A DNA stretch of 64,000 bases, taken from the NCBI GenBank assembly GCA_950295325.1, contig OX485806.1, positions 29,018,001 through 29,082,000 on the forward strand, given 5' to 3'. Under the pieces are notes generated by a model. The model had not been told where the DNA came from and did not search any database. It saw nothing but the letters and a program-made list of their open reading frames with translations. This DNA is from Polytrichum commune. Its lineage: Eukaryota; Streptophyta; Polytrichopsida; Polytrichales; Polytrichaceae. How positions within the stretch are numbered: the first letter of the stretch is position 1; the number at the start of each line of letters is the position of its first letter. Position numbers and translations under genes: made by a program. Positions 1 through 11,809 of this stretch are shown one piece after another.

Positions 1-1080
1 TTCATTGTAAACTGATGTGGTGTAATGTCAAACATTAGGATAACATTATTCAATCAATAACACATGTTCACGAACTCAAGTTCGTAGGACATTATTCAGC
101 TCCAAACTGTGTGGGGTTACGTTTTCCTTACGAGAACAATTATAAGAGGAAGATTAAATTGGAACACATTTTATAATTTGCGTACGGGGTTCACTAGCAG
201 TCTCTAGTAGAAGTTCCCATAATCAACATTGAATCTTTTGGACTCCCCAATGCCATGTTTCCAAGCACAATGCAATCAAGATTCGAGGGCCCACAAAACA
301 CCCTTGAGGTTTATGTAATGATATGGACGCATCGAGATTCATGAAAACGAATGTGTTGGGATGATGAATCTTGGCAAAAATCCACCTAGTAAGTAACGAA
401 ATCAAACAAAGATTGCTTGTCGAGTATTGTTCCGGACTTTAATTCGACAAAAGACAAATTGGTGTGGAAAGTGAGAACAAATTGTATGTGGTGTGAGTTA
501 AAGTGAAAGCATGATTTAGCATAATCTAAGTTCCTTTATCTAGGCTAAGAAGAAGAATATTTGGCAAGTGGTGTTGGCAAGTTTGACTGCACTAAATAAA
601 GTAATTAGTGTCATATGGTATTTTATGTCATTGTGGTAGATTTTTCTAATGACACTTCTTATGAATAAGTTCGCACTCATTTTCATCCCACTTTACTTAT
701 AGTTCATCCACTTTTGACATATTTTGCATCCTAACACTTATGTGACAAATTACAGTCATGGATGTTTGAAATTTGGATGAGAAATCACTCAGTAAGCGAC
801 ATGAATTGCAATATTGTTGATCTATCATGCCCGATTTTTTTTACAAGGAACGGGAAATAGTGGTAGGTTTACATTTAGTGTTGGTGACACTACACATGCG
901 GTTTACAATTAGTATTGAGCAAGACAAATAGAATCGGTGACACTAAGTAAATATTTAGTGTAGTTACCTACCTAGTAAGTGAAAGCTTCCCATAGTTTTG
1001 GCAAATATGTTCGACGATTGTCTCTTACTTAATTATATCATAGAAAAAGTTTGACCTTAAAGCCCAAGGTTTCAAAGATC
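1..1080. other. No gene seen; AT-rich intergenic DNA
   Basis: Only short open frames without domain character occur on either strand. I see no splice-consistent exon series, RNA gene or clear transposon end here. Confidence 0.6.
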
Positions 1081-1448
1081 CTTGTAACTAAGTTACCTTG
1101 TGACATGTTAGACTAAAAACCCCTAGACCATAGAGCCATGGAGGATGCTTTCCATCCACCATATAGATGAGGTTACAAAGTCGGGCAAAAGCCCTAGCCC
1201 CGAGGCCATTGACACCCCCCTCCTCAATCACATAGAGACATTAAAGTACACCTATCTAGTAATTGGTTGGTGTTGATTTCATAACAACCAATACTTGTCC
1301 CATAATCATGCTTTGTAAACCCGTTTTGTGTTCACATATAGCATGTGGCTATGATTAAGAGTAAATATCCCCTGTTCATTCCAAGCTTGATAGACTTTGC
1401 CTCTCTCTCATACCAATTGCATTGCGCTAGAGTACTTATCATCTTTAA

Positions 1449-1449
<1 letters not shown>

Positions 1450-1481
<32 letters not shown>
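1450..1481. repeat. (AC)n microsatellite
   Basis: An uninterrupted AC dinucleotide tract of about 15 units within AT-rich DNA. Confidence 0.9.
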
Positions 1482-1486
<5 letters not shown>

Positions 1487-2438
1487 ATAAAACAATTGAT
1501 AGAATCTAAAATAATTTGATGTATTTCTCAACTTTCAAATGGATGAGGTTACAAAGTGCAAAGAAAAGGAACCAAAATACAACCACCATGGGAGAACCAG
1601 TGCAGCCCGAGTCGAAATCCAAAAATAATGCACATTTGAGGTCTAAATTCCAAGTGGCAACTAAGTTGCTCCAAGTCACAATAAGGCCTTTGACCCCCCC
1701 AGGTTGAACTAAATTCGTTCATAACACCTTGGTAGGCAACATCCGGGGCCTTTTCCAAATCCAAGAGAGTTTGTTCCCACTCAATCCTACCATAATCATG
1801 CAAGGCGCCCCGAATGACTTGAGAGAAGCTTCAACCTTGAAGGTACCATGTGATATGATGCAATGTGCCTCCCAACATCCCATCACAAATAGATGGGGGC
1901 TCAAGTGGCTCGTTTTCTTTTTTTGGCCCCTATATATGATTGGTATGTGGTTCGGGGAGGATCAAGAAGCAGACATGTTTAAACATCATAATGGCACATG
2001 TTTAAAAGAGATTGGATTACATCTTTAATATAGATTACTACTCTACACTCAATAGTGAACACAATTAAGAGGGTTTGTGTATCCAACAAAAGAATCACAC
2101 AAGCATGCACTTCCAACAACCATAACTAATTCAAGGGAGGTCCAATTTTCAATCCCATTTTTGCATGTGTTTCATCGTAGATTTGCGGATACAACCCAAG
2201 TCTTATTATGTAAATCCAATTGATGAAAATTGTAGAACATGAAGGAGGAACCGAATAGCATCCACGTACCTTCAAGACGCATCGAAGAACAACCGTCTAG
2301 CAAGGATTGACTCTAAGGAATTCGGTAACTAAATTGTAGGTCTTCGACGTTGTTTCCCACGTCCATGATCCAACGAGAAAGAAGAGAATGAAAAAACATC
2401 TCCCACATCATATCCATATTCACGACTTTTGGCACCTT

Positions 2439-2958
2439 CACGGGTAGATCACTCTAAGGCATTTTTGTGCATCACGTGCCGCTGGGGGTTTTTTTGTTTT
2501 GGGGCTATTTACCTTCAAGGGTTGAATTAAAGCCTCCCTATAATTACTTAAATTTCAAAAATGGCCCATTTGTTTGCACCCTTCCATTACTTATATTGTC
2601 CAAGTCACTGCAATTTTTTGTACTCTATATTCCTTTTAACGACGGTGCGTTCCTTTTTCATCCATTTTTGGAGAGACGGAAATCCCAATTATCATCCATC
2701 CCCGTGAGTCCTAAACCCATTTACATACCATACTAAGCATACCTTCTAGGATCCTTATCTTCAGCCCCTATATTAATTTTACAAAAAAAGAATGGCCCAC
2801 GTTTTATGTTCATCTAACTTACTTGTAATGGGATTGTCTACATTTAATGGCCCCTTCATTATTTGGAATTTCTTTATAATTTTGATTTCAACTAATTTTA
2901 ATCCTCTCTATATTATGCCGCACATCGTTTTTAAAATGCACTAAGTGATCTACCCGTG
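2439..2958. mobile_element. hAT-type MITE with 8-bp target duplication
   Basis: The ends are inverted. The left end begins CACGGGTAGATCACT and the right end is its exact reverse complement over 15 bp; similarity continues imperfectly inward over a GCATTTT block. The element is flanked on both sides by the 8-bp direct repeat GGCACCTT (2431-2438 and 2959-2966), the duplication size of hAT transposons. The 520-bp interior has no transposase, so it is a non-autonomous element. The family assignment rests on TSD length and the CA terminal bases. Confidence 0.75.
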
Positions 2959-4164
2959 GGCACCTTCCAAATAACTGGAGTTGAAAAGTCGTGCCGGGGG
3001 GGGGGGCTCTAACCCCAAGAGCATTTGATATGACGGTAATGTGACCTCACACCATCATCGTTCCGTGTATTATGACCTCACAACCCAACACATGGAGACA
3101 CCAACAAACACTTATCTACCCTAGGTGAAATGCAGCTAGACGGATTATGGGCAAATTATAGGCATGTGATGTCGTTTCCACCCGTTTTATATACCAAGGA
3201 GGAAATAAACAACGTCGATAACACATAACAAATAAATGGAGTTATAAAGTGTAGGGACGATCCCCTTGCTAAAAAGGGACCGGAGTTTCTATCTTCTATC
3301 TGTAGGGACGACTCTAGACTAGTTCCGATAGCATTAAGAATGTGATACAACACAACATGACCTCCAAGCCCTCATCACAAAACTCAATACATAGAGACAA
3401 TTGAAAAACATGCTTACTCAACTAGTGGTTTATGTTGATTTCACGAAACAACTACTAGATTGCCGATGTTGGTTTTAGAGTCCAATTGACTAAGACAAAA
3501 CAAACTACAAATTCCAATATATAAACCAATTCACAAGCCTTTTTCACCTTCCAAATGTTGAGACTCGGATGAGGTTATAAAAGGTCGGCGAGGGCATTAT
3601 GTGATACAATGCTAAGTGATTCTCAACTCTACACCGTCACAAAATTTTCAAAATGAACACAAAGGGACACTTAAAAACCACCTATCTAGCAAGTGGTTAA
3701 TCACAAAACCATATTGGAATTGAATCTCACTACACAAATTATATTTGATGGTTTATAAAAACAACTTTTTGACCATAAATAAATTAACCACTTTTTTCAC
3801 CTTTCCAATGGACGAGGCTACAAAGTTAGGTTGAAAACTCTTTAGCTTTGAGGGGTAATGCGAAACGGTGCATTATTATCCTCCCACGTAGAGATTTTGA
3901 AGAGCACTTATCCAACACTTATGGATTCACACCAAGTAGATGGCAATAGACATTTTACACACCATCAATTAAGTCTCAACCTTTTCCACCTTCTCAATGG
4001 GCGATGTTGCGAAGTCGGGCCAAAACTCTAGCTTCAAGGAGTCAACCTCACCACCAATTTGACATTTTAAATGAATGAAATTACAAACTCATGTTGAAAC
4101 TCTACTTCAAGGAGTAACATAATACGATGGCGACACATAACCCAAAACTCAACACATACAAACG

Positions 4165-4756
4165 CGGAGGCATGGTTTACACTATGGACCATGAAGTCGG
4201 ACCATGGAAGATGGCCTTTTCCATGGTCCAACTTCATGGTCCAACTTCCGTGGTGTGAACCCTTAAAAAATAAAATTGTAAAGTCTTTGGGCATCTCACT
4301 AGGTGTAAACTGAATATGGAACAAGAGGAATGAGCATGCACCAAAAAAATGAACATGCTTATATTTTTTTAAATATGTCCAAAAAGGGTAGTTTTGAAAA
4401 ACTTCAAGTGCGAACATTTGTGTGTCTTCTCTTGTCTTCATCTCCTCTTCCCCCGCCCCCCCCCCCAAAAAAAAAACTCACTAAAATTTTATTACAAAAA
4501 TATTCACCATGGGCCCCTGCCTTTTTCTACAAGAGCATTAATTTTACCTCTCCCACCGCAAACCCCATTGGACCATGTCACCATATAATGTAGGCTTCAA
4601 AATATGTCTTTTGGGGACCTCGAACTCCATGGTCACACTGACATTTTTTCCCTTGATGTAAACCGAAGTGGTCTCGGGACGAGTTCAACAACCAATCACA
4701 TATTTTACAAGGTCTTGGGACGACTTCATGGTCCACGGTATAACACAACCCCTAAA
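4165..4756. mobile_element. Older relative of the adjacent Harbinger MITE
   Basis: Near 4170 the sequence reads GGTTTACACTATGGACCATG; around 4715-4752 its diverged inverse GACGACTTCATGGTCCACGG is followed by a decayed end. These match the terminal repeats of the intact MITE immediately to the right. The ends are too decayed to define a target duplication, and several internal copies of the CATGGTCC motif suggest internal rearrangement. Confidence 0.45.
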
Positions 4757-4765
4757 GAACACTTA

Positions 4766-5261
4766 GGGGCGGTTTACACTATGGACCATGAAGTCGTCCC
4801 ACGGCCGTCTAAGCGATGTGATTGGACGTTGAAGTCGTCCCAGGACGACTTGGGTTTACACCAAGAAAAAAATGGCAGAGTGACCACGGAGGTTGAGGTC
4901 CACAAATTTGTTTTTTTAAGCCTACTCTATCCACTACCATGGTCCAACGGGTTTTCCGTTGGGACAAGCAAAAGAGGTGGTCTAGGAAAAATAGCAAGGG
5001 CCCATGTCAGAAAAATGCCATTTTAATGATTTTTTTGGATTTTTTTAATGATTTTTTTTCCAACTTAGTTAATGACTCCACTTTTTGGTGCATGGTCATT
5101 CTTCATGGTCCACATTCGGTTTACACCTTGTGAAGGGCCCACGAACCATGAAAACTAATATTTTAGTAACTCGGACCATGGAAGTCGTCCCATGAAGTCG
5201 TCCCACGCAAAATAGGCCTCTTACGTGGGACGACTTCATGGTCCATAGTGTAAACCGCCCC
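4766..5261. mobile_element. PIF/Harbinger-type MITE with perfect 38-bp inverted ends
   Basis: The left end starts GGGGCGGTTTACACTATGG and continues for 38 bp that are exactly repeated in inverse at 5224-5261. A 3-bp TTA lies immediately outside each end (4763-4765 and 5262-5264). A TTA duplication with G-rich ends is the hallmark of PIF/Harbinger (Tourist-like) elements. The 496-bp length and lack of coding sequence make it non-autonomous. Perfect ends suggest fairly recent movement. Confidence 0.82.
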
Positions 5262-6180
5262 TTAGATACGCAGCGTAGGGGCAAAACATACCTATGTGAA
5301 ATTACCTACTTAATGCAAGTGGGGATGAATAAGTAGATGATGTCGGTAACATGTCCCACCGAAACCCAACATGTAGAGACACCGAAAGAAACACCTATCT
5401 AAGAAGTGGTTTCTCGTGAATTCATACGAATCGGATTACACTAAACCAATCAAAATTCTTGAGTGTTGTTTTATAAGTATATCATAAATGTGAATATGTT
5501 CATGACCTTCTAGTTTCATAACGGACAAAGCTACAAAGACGCGCTTAAAACTCTAGATTTCAAGAGTAACGTGGCGACACAACAATGCTCCCAACCCACC
5601 CACCATCACACAAAACCCAACACACACAAATACCAAAGAACTCCTAGATATCTAGGGGGGGAAATATATTAACAAAACACACACACACACAACACATGGA
5701 CGAATCTACCTGCATAATGTGGAATATAGGGTAGTCTATAATGTCGGTAACATGCCCAACTTGAACCCAACACAGAAGTAGACCATGCACTTAGTTATCA
5801 CGTATTCAACGAGTCGTTTATCTTGTATTCATTAAAAGTAGACCGCGTTGGACAAGTATAAATTCTAATTTTTTCATATAACCTTCTAAAGCATAAATCA
5901 ATTGACCCGCCGTTATGCACCTTCTTGGATAAGTTACAAAGTCAATATGAACCTCTAACTTTCAAGGAATATTGTGACGTGATGTAACGTTACTTCCAAC
6001 CCCACCCACCATTACAAAACCCAAAAAACCGACACATACAAACACCGAAGAACGCCTAGGTTCGTATGGTAGACAAAGGCTTATTCAACGACTTGTTTTA
6101 TTCTCACACCTACATATTAAGTGGTATGTGGTTAGGCGTGGTTTCAAGAACAAATATTTCGCAAACTCCGTAATATCAAC

Positions 6181-6500
6181 CTCCTTAATGTCTCTCCTTT
6201 TCTTGTGTCTTGAAACCCTAGGGAACGGATGTTCTTAGTTTAAATCTCACTCTTTATTGTCACATTTCCTTCCCATGTATCACAGGGTTTGACAATAAAT
6301 ACACCACTGAAGACTTCAAACCACATGCTCGCACGTTGTCATCATTGTAATTATCATCATTGTTATAGTGTTAAATTTGTGGTGTTTCATAATGTCACAA
6401 ACTACACTAATTGTCTTTTATCACACCTCCATGTTAACATTGCATACCTCCTTAATATCCCATTCACTTTGGTTGCCACAAGCGTGATATTACGGAGTTT
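6181..6500. repeat. Dispersed repeat shared with 28.0-28.3 kb
   Basis: The stretch from the block around GAAACCCTAGGGAACGGATG to the CTCCATGTTAACATTGC block matches 28000-28260 (AGAACCCTAGGGAATGGATG ... ATCCACGTTAACACTACG) over about 260 bp with many substitutions. No coding content is evident. It is an old interspersed repeat of unknown class. Confidence 0.5.
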
Positions 6501-7138
6501 TGAGTGTACTAGAAAAATATGTGTTTCAAATGCATTGGACTACGTGGGAAAGTAGTGAAGGTGATACCAAATTTCTTTAATTTACAAATTCACACTATTT
6601 TGTCTAATTGGTGTGGGTTATCAATAGGAGTTACATGTTGATAAAACTTTTTACTAACATTATCAATTTTTACCAACTCAATTATATCATATTCTTCGGT
6701 GTGCATGATGACTCATGTTATTTGGACAAAGAAGCGATACTTTCGGTAGAGAGTTGTAGTAACACATAACTCCAAATGGGAACCCACACTAATTAGACAT
6801 AATAATGTAGTGCCACTAGAAGACTTAGGTGTTGGGAGCCCAAAGTGTCAGAATGTCGGAAAATGTTAGTTCAAGGTCTTTTTAGTTTTCTTCATATTAA
6901 GAAATGCCTCAGATGTGAGTGGCACCGATTGAAAAGAATAAAAGGAAGTTTCTTCAAGCTCACCAAATCAGTTTATGCACTCTACAAACTCCATAATGCA
7001 CACACTAATGTTCCTAAAATGTTTAGTGAGCATGTATTCATGAATTCAATATCACTCTTAGAAAAACATTAGCCCTCATTAATTTTGAGATTTGGCAAAA
7101 CAATGCGTGTTTCATGGATTAGTACCACATGCACACTA

Positions 7139-8215
7139 AAAGGCATAATCAATATAATTGGGGAGACCTATACTTTAGTCAATCCATACGAACAGTTAAT
7201 GAGCACATGAATCTTCACTTTGATAATGACTGAAACATTCATATGAGCTCCAAAAGTTATGGGGAAAGTGGGTATGGCCTCCATTTGGCTTTGCTAGCCA
7301 TCTTGTGAGTTAGTACTAATCACGTGTTTTATGTACTAGGAGAGTGGGCTAGCTAGAAAATGATAACCAAATAAGACCTATCTACCTTACAAAAATTTAC
7401 CCACCCCCAAAATGCCAACTAAAGTGAAAATGCTCAAAATATGAGAACTAATCTAGACTCAACCATCCATATAATTGGAAGAACCTATATAATGGCTACG
7501 TGACCATTCAACGAGCACAAGATTTTTCATTTTGGTATTGAATAAGATATTCATATGAGCTCCAAAAATTATGAGGAAAGTGGCTGTGGCCTTGATTTGA
7601 AATCGCTAATTATCTTGTACTAATCGTGTGTTTAATGTCCTATAAGAAGTTGGTTGGTTGGAAAAACTAGCCATTTAAGACCCATCTAGGGTAAACGACC
7701 CTTATTTGAGTGGTATGCGGTGTGGTGTGTTGCTAAGTACAAATGCCCCCAAACATGTGTTACAAGAGATTGGAGTGTGTGCTCAAAAATTTGAAAAGCA
7801 TTCAAGGCTCAATAGTCAACATGACTGAGGGGGGGGGGGGACTATACGACCATTTAGTAACGAGGACGAGAGAATCTTCCCTTTGACAATGACTAAGTTA
7901 TTCATGTGAACTCCAAAAACCACGAGAAAATTAACTACGTCATTGAGTTGGATTTGCTAGCCATCTCTTACTAATCGCATGCTTCATATTCTACGAGAAG
8001 TGGGCTGGTTGTAAAAATCAACCATTTGAGAGTCATATACCTTATAAACACCTAAGGTATATGAGCTTAAATGGTCATCTTTCCAACAAACCCACTTCTC
8101 CTAGGATATTGAACACCTGATTGTTAGCAAATCCAAATCAAGGCCATAGCCACTTTCCTCATAATTTCATTGACAACCTACACTTGGAGATGGGTTTGCC
8201 TTTTGTGACAAACTT
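7139..8215. repeat. Three direct copies plus one inverted copy of a dispersed repeat
   Basis: A unit containing ATATTCATATGAGCTCCAAA, then a GGCTATGGCCTCGATTTGGA-like block and a GAGAAGTGGGCTGGTTG-like block, recurs at about 7141-7392, 7447-7693 and 7810-8050. An inverted partial copy follows at 8050-8170, making a palindromic end. Related copies lie at 24960-25100, 25155-25460 and 46190-46700. No coding function is seen. Confidence 0.6.
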
Positions 8216-9930
8216 TAAAGTGCTCAACTCTTAAAGTTTCAACTAACAATTTTGGGCACGTACATGTATGATGCAAAATTGGGATTTCTACACTAGGTTT
8301 GAACTGAGATGTTCTTCATATTTGTAGTAGTTGTGATGGAATAGGTGGAGGTGCATGAATAGAAAGAGGAAGAGACAAATGCTTGCTTGGACGTGGTTTG
8401 GCATGAGAAATACTAAAGGTTTGCAAGGCAATATATATTACCCATCTTTGAATCCAACTCAAGGGGTTGGATCAATTAGTATATTTCTAGGTGCAATCAA
8501 ATGTTTGTAAGAATATTCGATGAAAAACAACGACAATGTTGCTAGTTCCAAAAGTATGGATGTAGTTTGAAATCGACCTTGTACAACATTCTTTTATATG
8601 TTCACTCCAAAGCAAGCATTCCAGCTAATTTACATTTTACGAGACATCTTTGATTTGACTTGGAACTATAACCCTTTCAAACAATTGTTTCATCCCTAAA
8701 TTGTTTCATTTGAATTTGAGTTCATATAGGGTATTATCACGAAAGACGGTGGTATTAATTTTAATATTAATATCAAAACGATTCTTCAAAGTGAACTTGT
8801 GGGTGGTTTGAGTAGACCCTAAACTACTGGACGATGGTGGAGAGGTACCCAAAATTGAATCAAGGAGTTGGCAGTTCGGTTCATGGCCGTGAAATCTTCT
8901 ATCTACTTGATGGAAAGACTAGCCAAGTGGCCACATGCCTCTTGTGTCGAAATTTATCAACACACACACACACACTTACACTTGTGGGGAACAATTTTCA
9001 TTGGCCCCTAATGGTACATGCTAATATTGAAATAAAACTTATAAACATTCTCAATATCCAAAATTTAAATAATACATGTATTTAAGAAGAAGAAAAAAAA
9101 CCAATATTACAAGTTTTTGTTTTTTTGCTATCTACATCATAGATTGTTGTCAATAGTTGGGGTGGACCATCACAAAGCCTTTAATTTGGGAGCTCGTATG
9201 AATGATATTCATTATCAAAGTGAATATGATTCTCGTGCTCAATAAATGGTCCTATAAGTCCCACCAATTGTCTCAAGTACTAAGCCTATAATGATGATCA
9301 TATTTTGAGCATGCAAACCAACTTGTTTTCAACACGTGCGGATGTTTTTGTATGTCCATTCTTGGAGCCACACAAAACGACATACCACTCAAATATACAT
9401 GTCTTACTTAAGATAAGTAACCGAATTAGGCATGTCTACCTTAGCACCCAAATCCCTGCCTACCCAAGCCATGGTTCATACCCATGGGTATCTTATCTTA
9501 ACATCGTGGTTATTTATGCATTCCCACATGCATGCTATTAACTTACCTCGTACATTAAGTTACCACGCCTAGGTTAAGTTACTGCGCATATAAAATCTAA
9601 CAATGTTTTTAGCGCCTAACCTGGATGGTAACTTACCATATGTGTACTAGGATGTTGAGCTAAATTCAAAGACCTTTGATTTGTAGTGATTAGTGAGTAG
9701 ATAGCATGTTGGAGTGATGACACATGGCAACCAAGGTAAGTGTAATGATGTCCATGTGTGAATAGAAGTAATGATCCACTCTAGATAGGTGGTGTCTTTG
9801 GTAACGTTGCCTACAAGTGTGATTGCATTGACAATTAGGTAAAGTTAGAGTTAAGTTCAATTACAAAGGATTGGTAAGATTAGCAATCACAACTTGGAGT
9901 TGCCTATAGGTGTGAACCATCCCTAAGTTA
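8216..9930. other. No gene seen
   Basis: AT-rich sequence with a short AC run near 8960 and scattered short open frames. No splice-supported coding region or clear terminal repeats were recognised. Confidence 0.5.
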
Positions 9931-10731
9931 GGGCCAATTCGCACATGAGATTGAAGGCATGTGACCATGGGATTCTAGGATCACTCATTGGTCAAAAAGG
10001 TCGAGACCATCCAAATTCACTTCACAGTAGAAGGTGAAGGCTTGAGGGCCCAAAGAAATCATCATGGATGGAAAGTCCACATGGATCCCTACATGGCGGC
10101 CTATGGACAATGTTTCATGGTATGCCATAATTTGCATTAGGCCCACCTCCAAGAGGTAGGCTTGACGCAAGTTCCGGTAGTCCATGTCAGTTAAACATTG
10201 CAAATTGATGGCAACTCGTGGTATGGCCTTCAAATGGGAAAAAAGGCCCTTTGCAATTAACATAGAAAAATGGTGAATGATCACTATTGGTGCACTGGTC
10301 TAGCACTAGAATGATTATTGTGTAGTTGTAAAAGAAGTGGCCCGCAAAGGATGCAGTGATAGGCCGGATGCAGCGATTGCCCGGGTAGGTCATGCTTCAC
10401 ATCATTTGGGATCATTTTTGGGTGCCATTGAGTTAACCGTTTTGTGTGCATTCCATATGCAGAGTAGGATATTTTCATGCTCAAATTAGGGAGACTCTAC
10501 TATACAAGTAGGGGGTTTGACTTATTTGCCTCTTTGAGAAAATTGCAACTAATTTTGTAAAGAATATAATTATGAAACAACTTGCATTCCTCATCGTTTC
10601 CTCTACTGCATATTTGAAAAATATTGCTCAAATTTCAAACCACTCTTTTTGGCTGAATGAACTTATTTTCATCGTTTTCCATTTTTCTACCTTACACGGT
10701 CACAACCCTTGGCTCGCGTGTGAAGTGGCCC
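9931..10731. mobile_element. Harbinger-like MITE or mosaic, family with GGGCCACTTCACACACGAG ends
   Basis: The left end GGGCCAATTCGCACATGAG follows TTA; the right end is the inverse, ...CTCGCGTGTGAAGTGGCCC, followed by TTG. The ends belong to the same family as elements at 11081, 26816 and 41973. The TTA/TTG flanks are not identical, so either the duplication has mutated or the element is a composite. No transposase is present. Confidence 0.55.
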
Positions 10732-11760
10732 TTGTATGAATGAATTTACCCAACCCCCTCCAAAATGCCAACTAAGATGAAAAGGTAGATATCTTCAGTC
10801 CCACTAACACATCACATCAATCACATCACTCACATTACATCACAACATGCAAAGAGACCCAACCCCCCCTCCCTCTTTCATTCCTTATGATACTTTCTTT
10901 CTTTATTTTCCCTCTCTTCTCTCTTCTCTTCCAAGAAATCGGCCTAACACAAATTCCGGCATACCATGTCAATTAAATAGCTCTAATTTCATAGCAACTT
11001 TTGGTACGACCTTTGGATGGGAATCATGGGCCGTCCCAATTACACACACGGTCATGGCCCTCGACTTGTGGGTGAAGTAAGGGGCACTTCACACACAAGA
11101 CCAAGAGCCCGTGACCATTACACTTCAAGCATTCTCATTGGTGGAAAAAAGGAGCCGGTCCAAGTTCGCTTCACACTACGCTTGAGTAACCAACATAGTA
11201 TATGAATCCAAGACGGATGTAGAGTCTACATGGATTCCTACATGGCATCAAATGGATCACGTTTCATGGTCACTTGGACTATTCTCTTGGAGATAGGCCT
11301 AACACAAAACCATAAGACCATGGCACTCCGAACGCTCACAACCGTTGGTTTAATCTATTTTATCATGCGTGAGGACCCAACATGAATAGAAATTCATTGA
11401 AATAGCATTCAGTCGAGGGCCCGACCACATGTGACCACACACTACACTGGAGGGTCCGTGACCACACTACATGATTTGGGAGGTGTGTTGGGAGGGCCTT
11501 GGGACACTCTTTGTTTGGGCTCTCACAATTTCATGGTCACGGCTCTTGGCTGGTGTGTGAAGTGGCCCTTGGCATGAATGAATTTACCCAGCACCCCAAG
11601 CGCCAGCTAAGATGAAAGGGTAGATACCGTCGGTAACTGGCCCCACCAACACATCCCCATTCCAGGTGGACGAAAGAAAGAGAGACCCAGCCTCCCCGCC
11701 CTTCTCCTTCCTTCCTTCCTTACGCTGTTTTCCCTTCCTTCCTTTCCCCCTCTCTGCTGT
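10690..11760. repeat. Duplicated upstream segment of the RIN4-like gene, offset about 837 bp
   Basis: The segment beginning GTGTGAAGTGGCCCTTG then ATGAATGAATTTACCCA, continuing through an AACTAAGATGAAAAGGTAGA-like block, an AGAGACCCA block and a pyrimidine-rich tail, occurs at about 10715-10930 and again at about 11555-11760. The second copy lies directly before the RIN4-like transcription unit and retains a longer CT-rich tract; the first is more AT-rich. Confidence 0.65.
11081..11568. mobile_element. Harbinger-like MITE upstream of the RIN4-like gene
   Basis: It starts GGGGCACTTCACACACAAG and ends ...GGTGTGTGAAGTGGCCC. The interior (for example a GCATTCTCATTGGTGGAAAA block and a CTTGGAGATAGGCCTAACAC block) matches, in opposite orientation, the element at 41973-42477. 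Flanking triplets differ (TAA left, TTG right), so the insertion is not cleanly bounded. Confidence 0.55.
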
Positions 11761-11763
11761 GTG

Positions 11764-11809
<46 letters not shown>

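Larger units (their letters stand above)
1080..6090. repeat. Decayed tandem array, units of roughly 240-420 bp
   Basis: Two short motifs recur in the same order. A gatgaggttacaaagtc-like motif appears near 1165, 1545, 3235, 3570, 3810, 4000, 4075, 5525 and 5935. An acatagagacac...cacctatctagtaagtggt-like motif appears near 1227, 3087, 3393, 3659, 3893, 5372, 5622 and 6030. Spacing varies and copies are strongly diverged, so this is an old satellite-like array, now interrupted by at least two MITEs (2439-2958 and 4766-5261). Boundaries are approximate. Confidence 0.55.
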
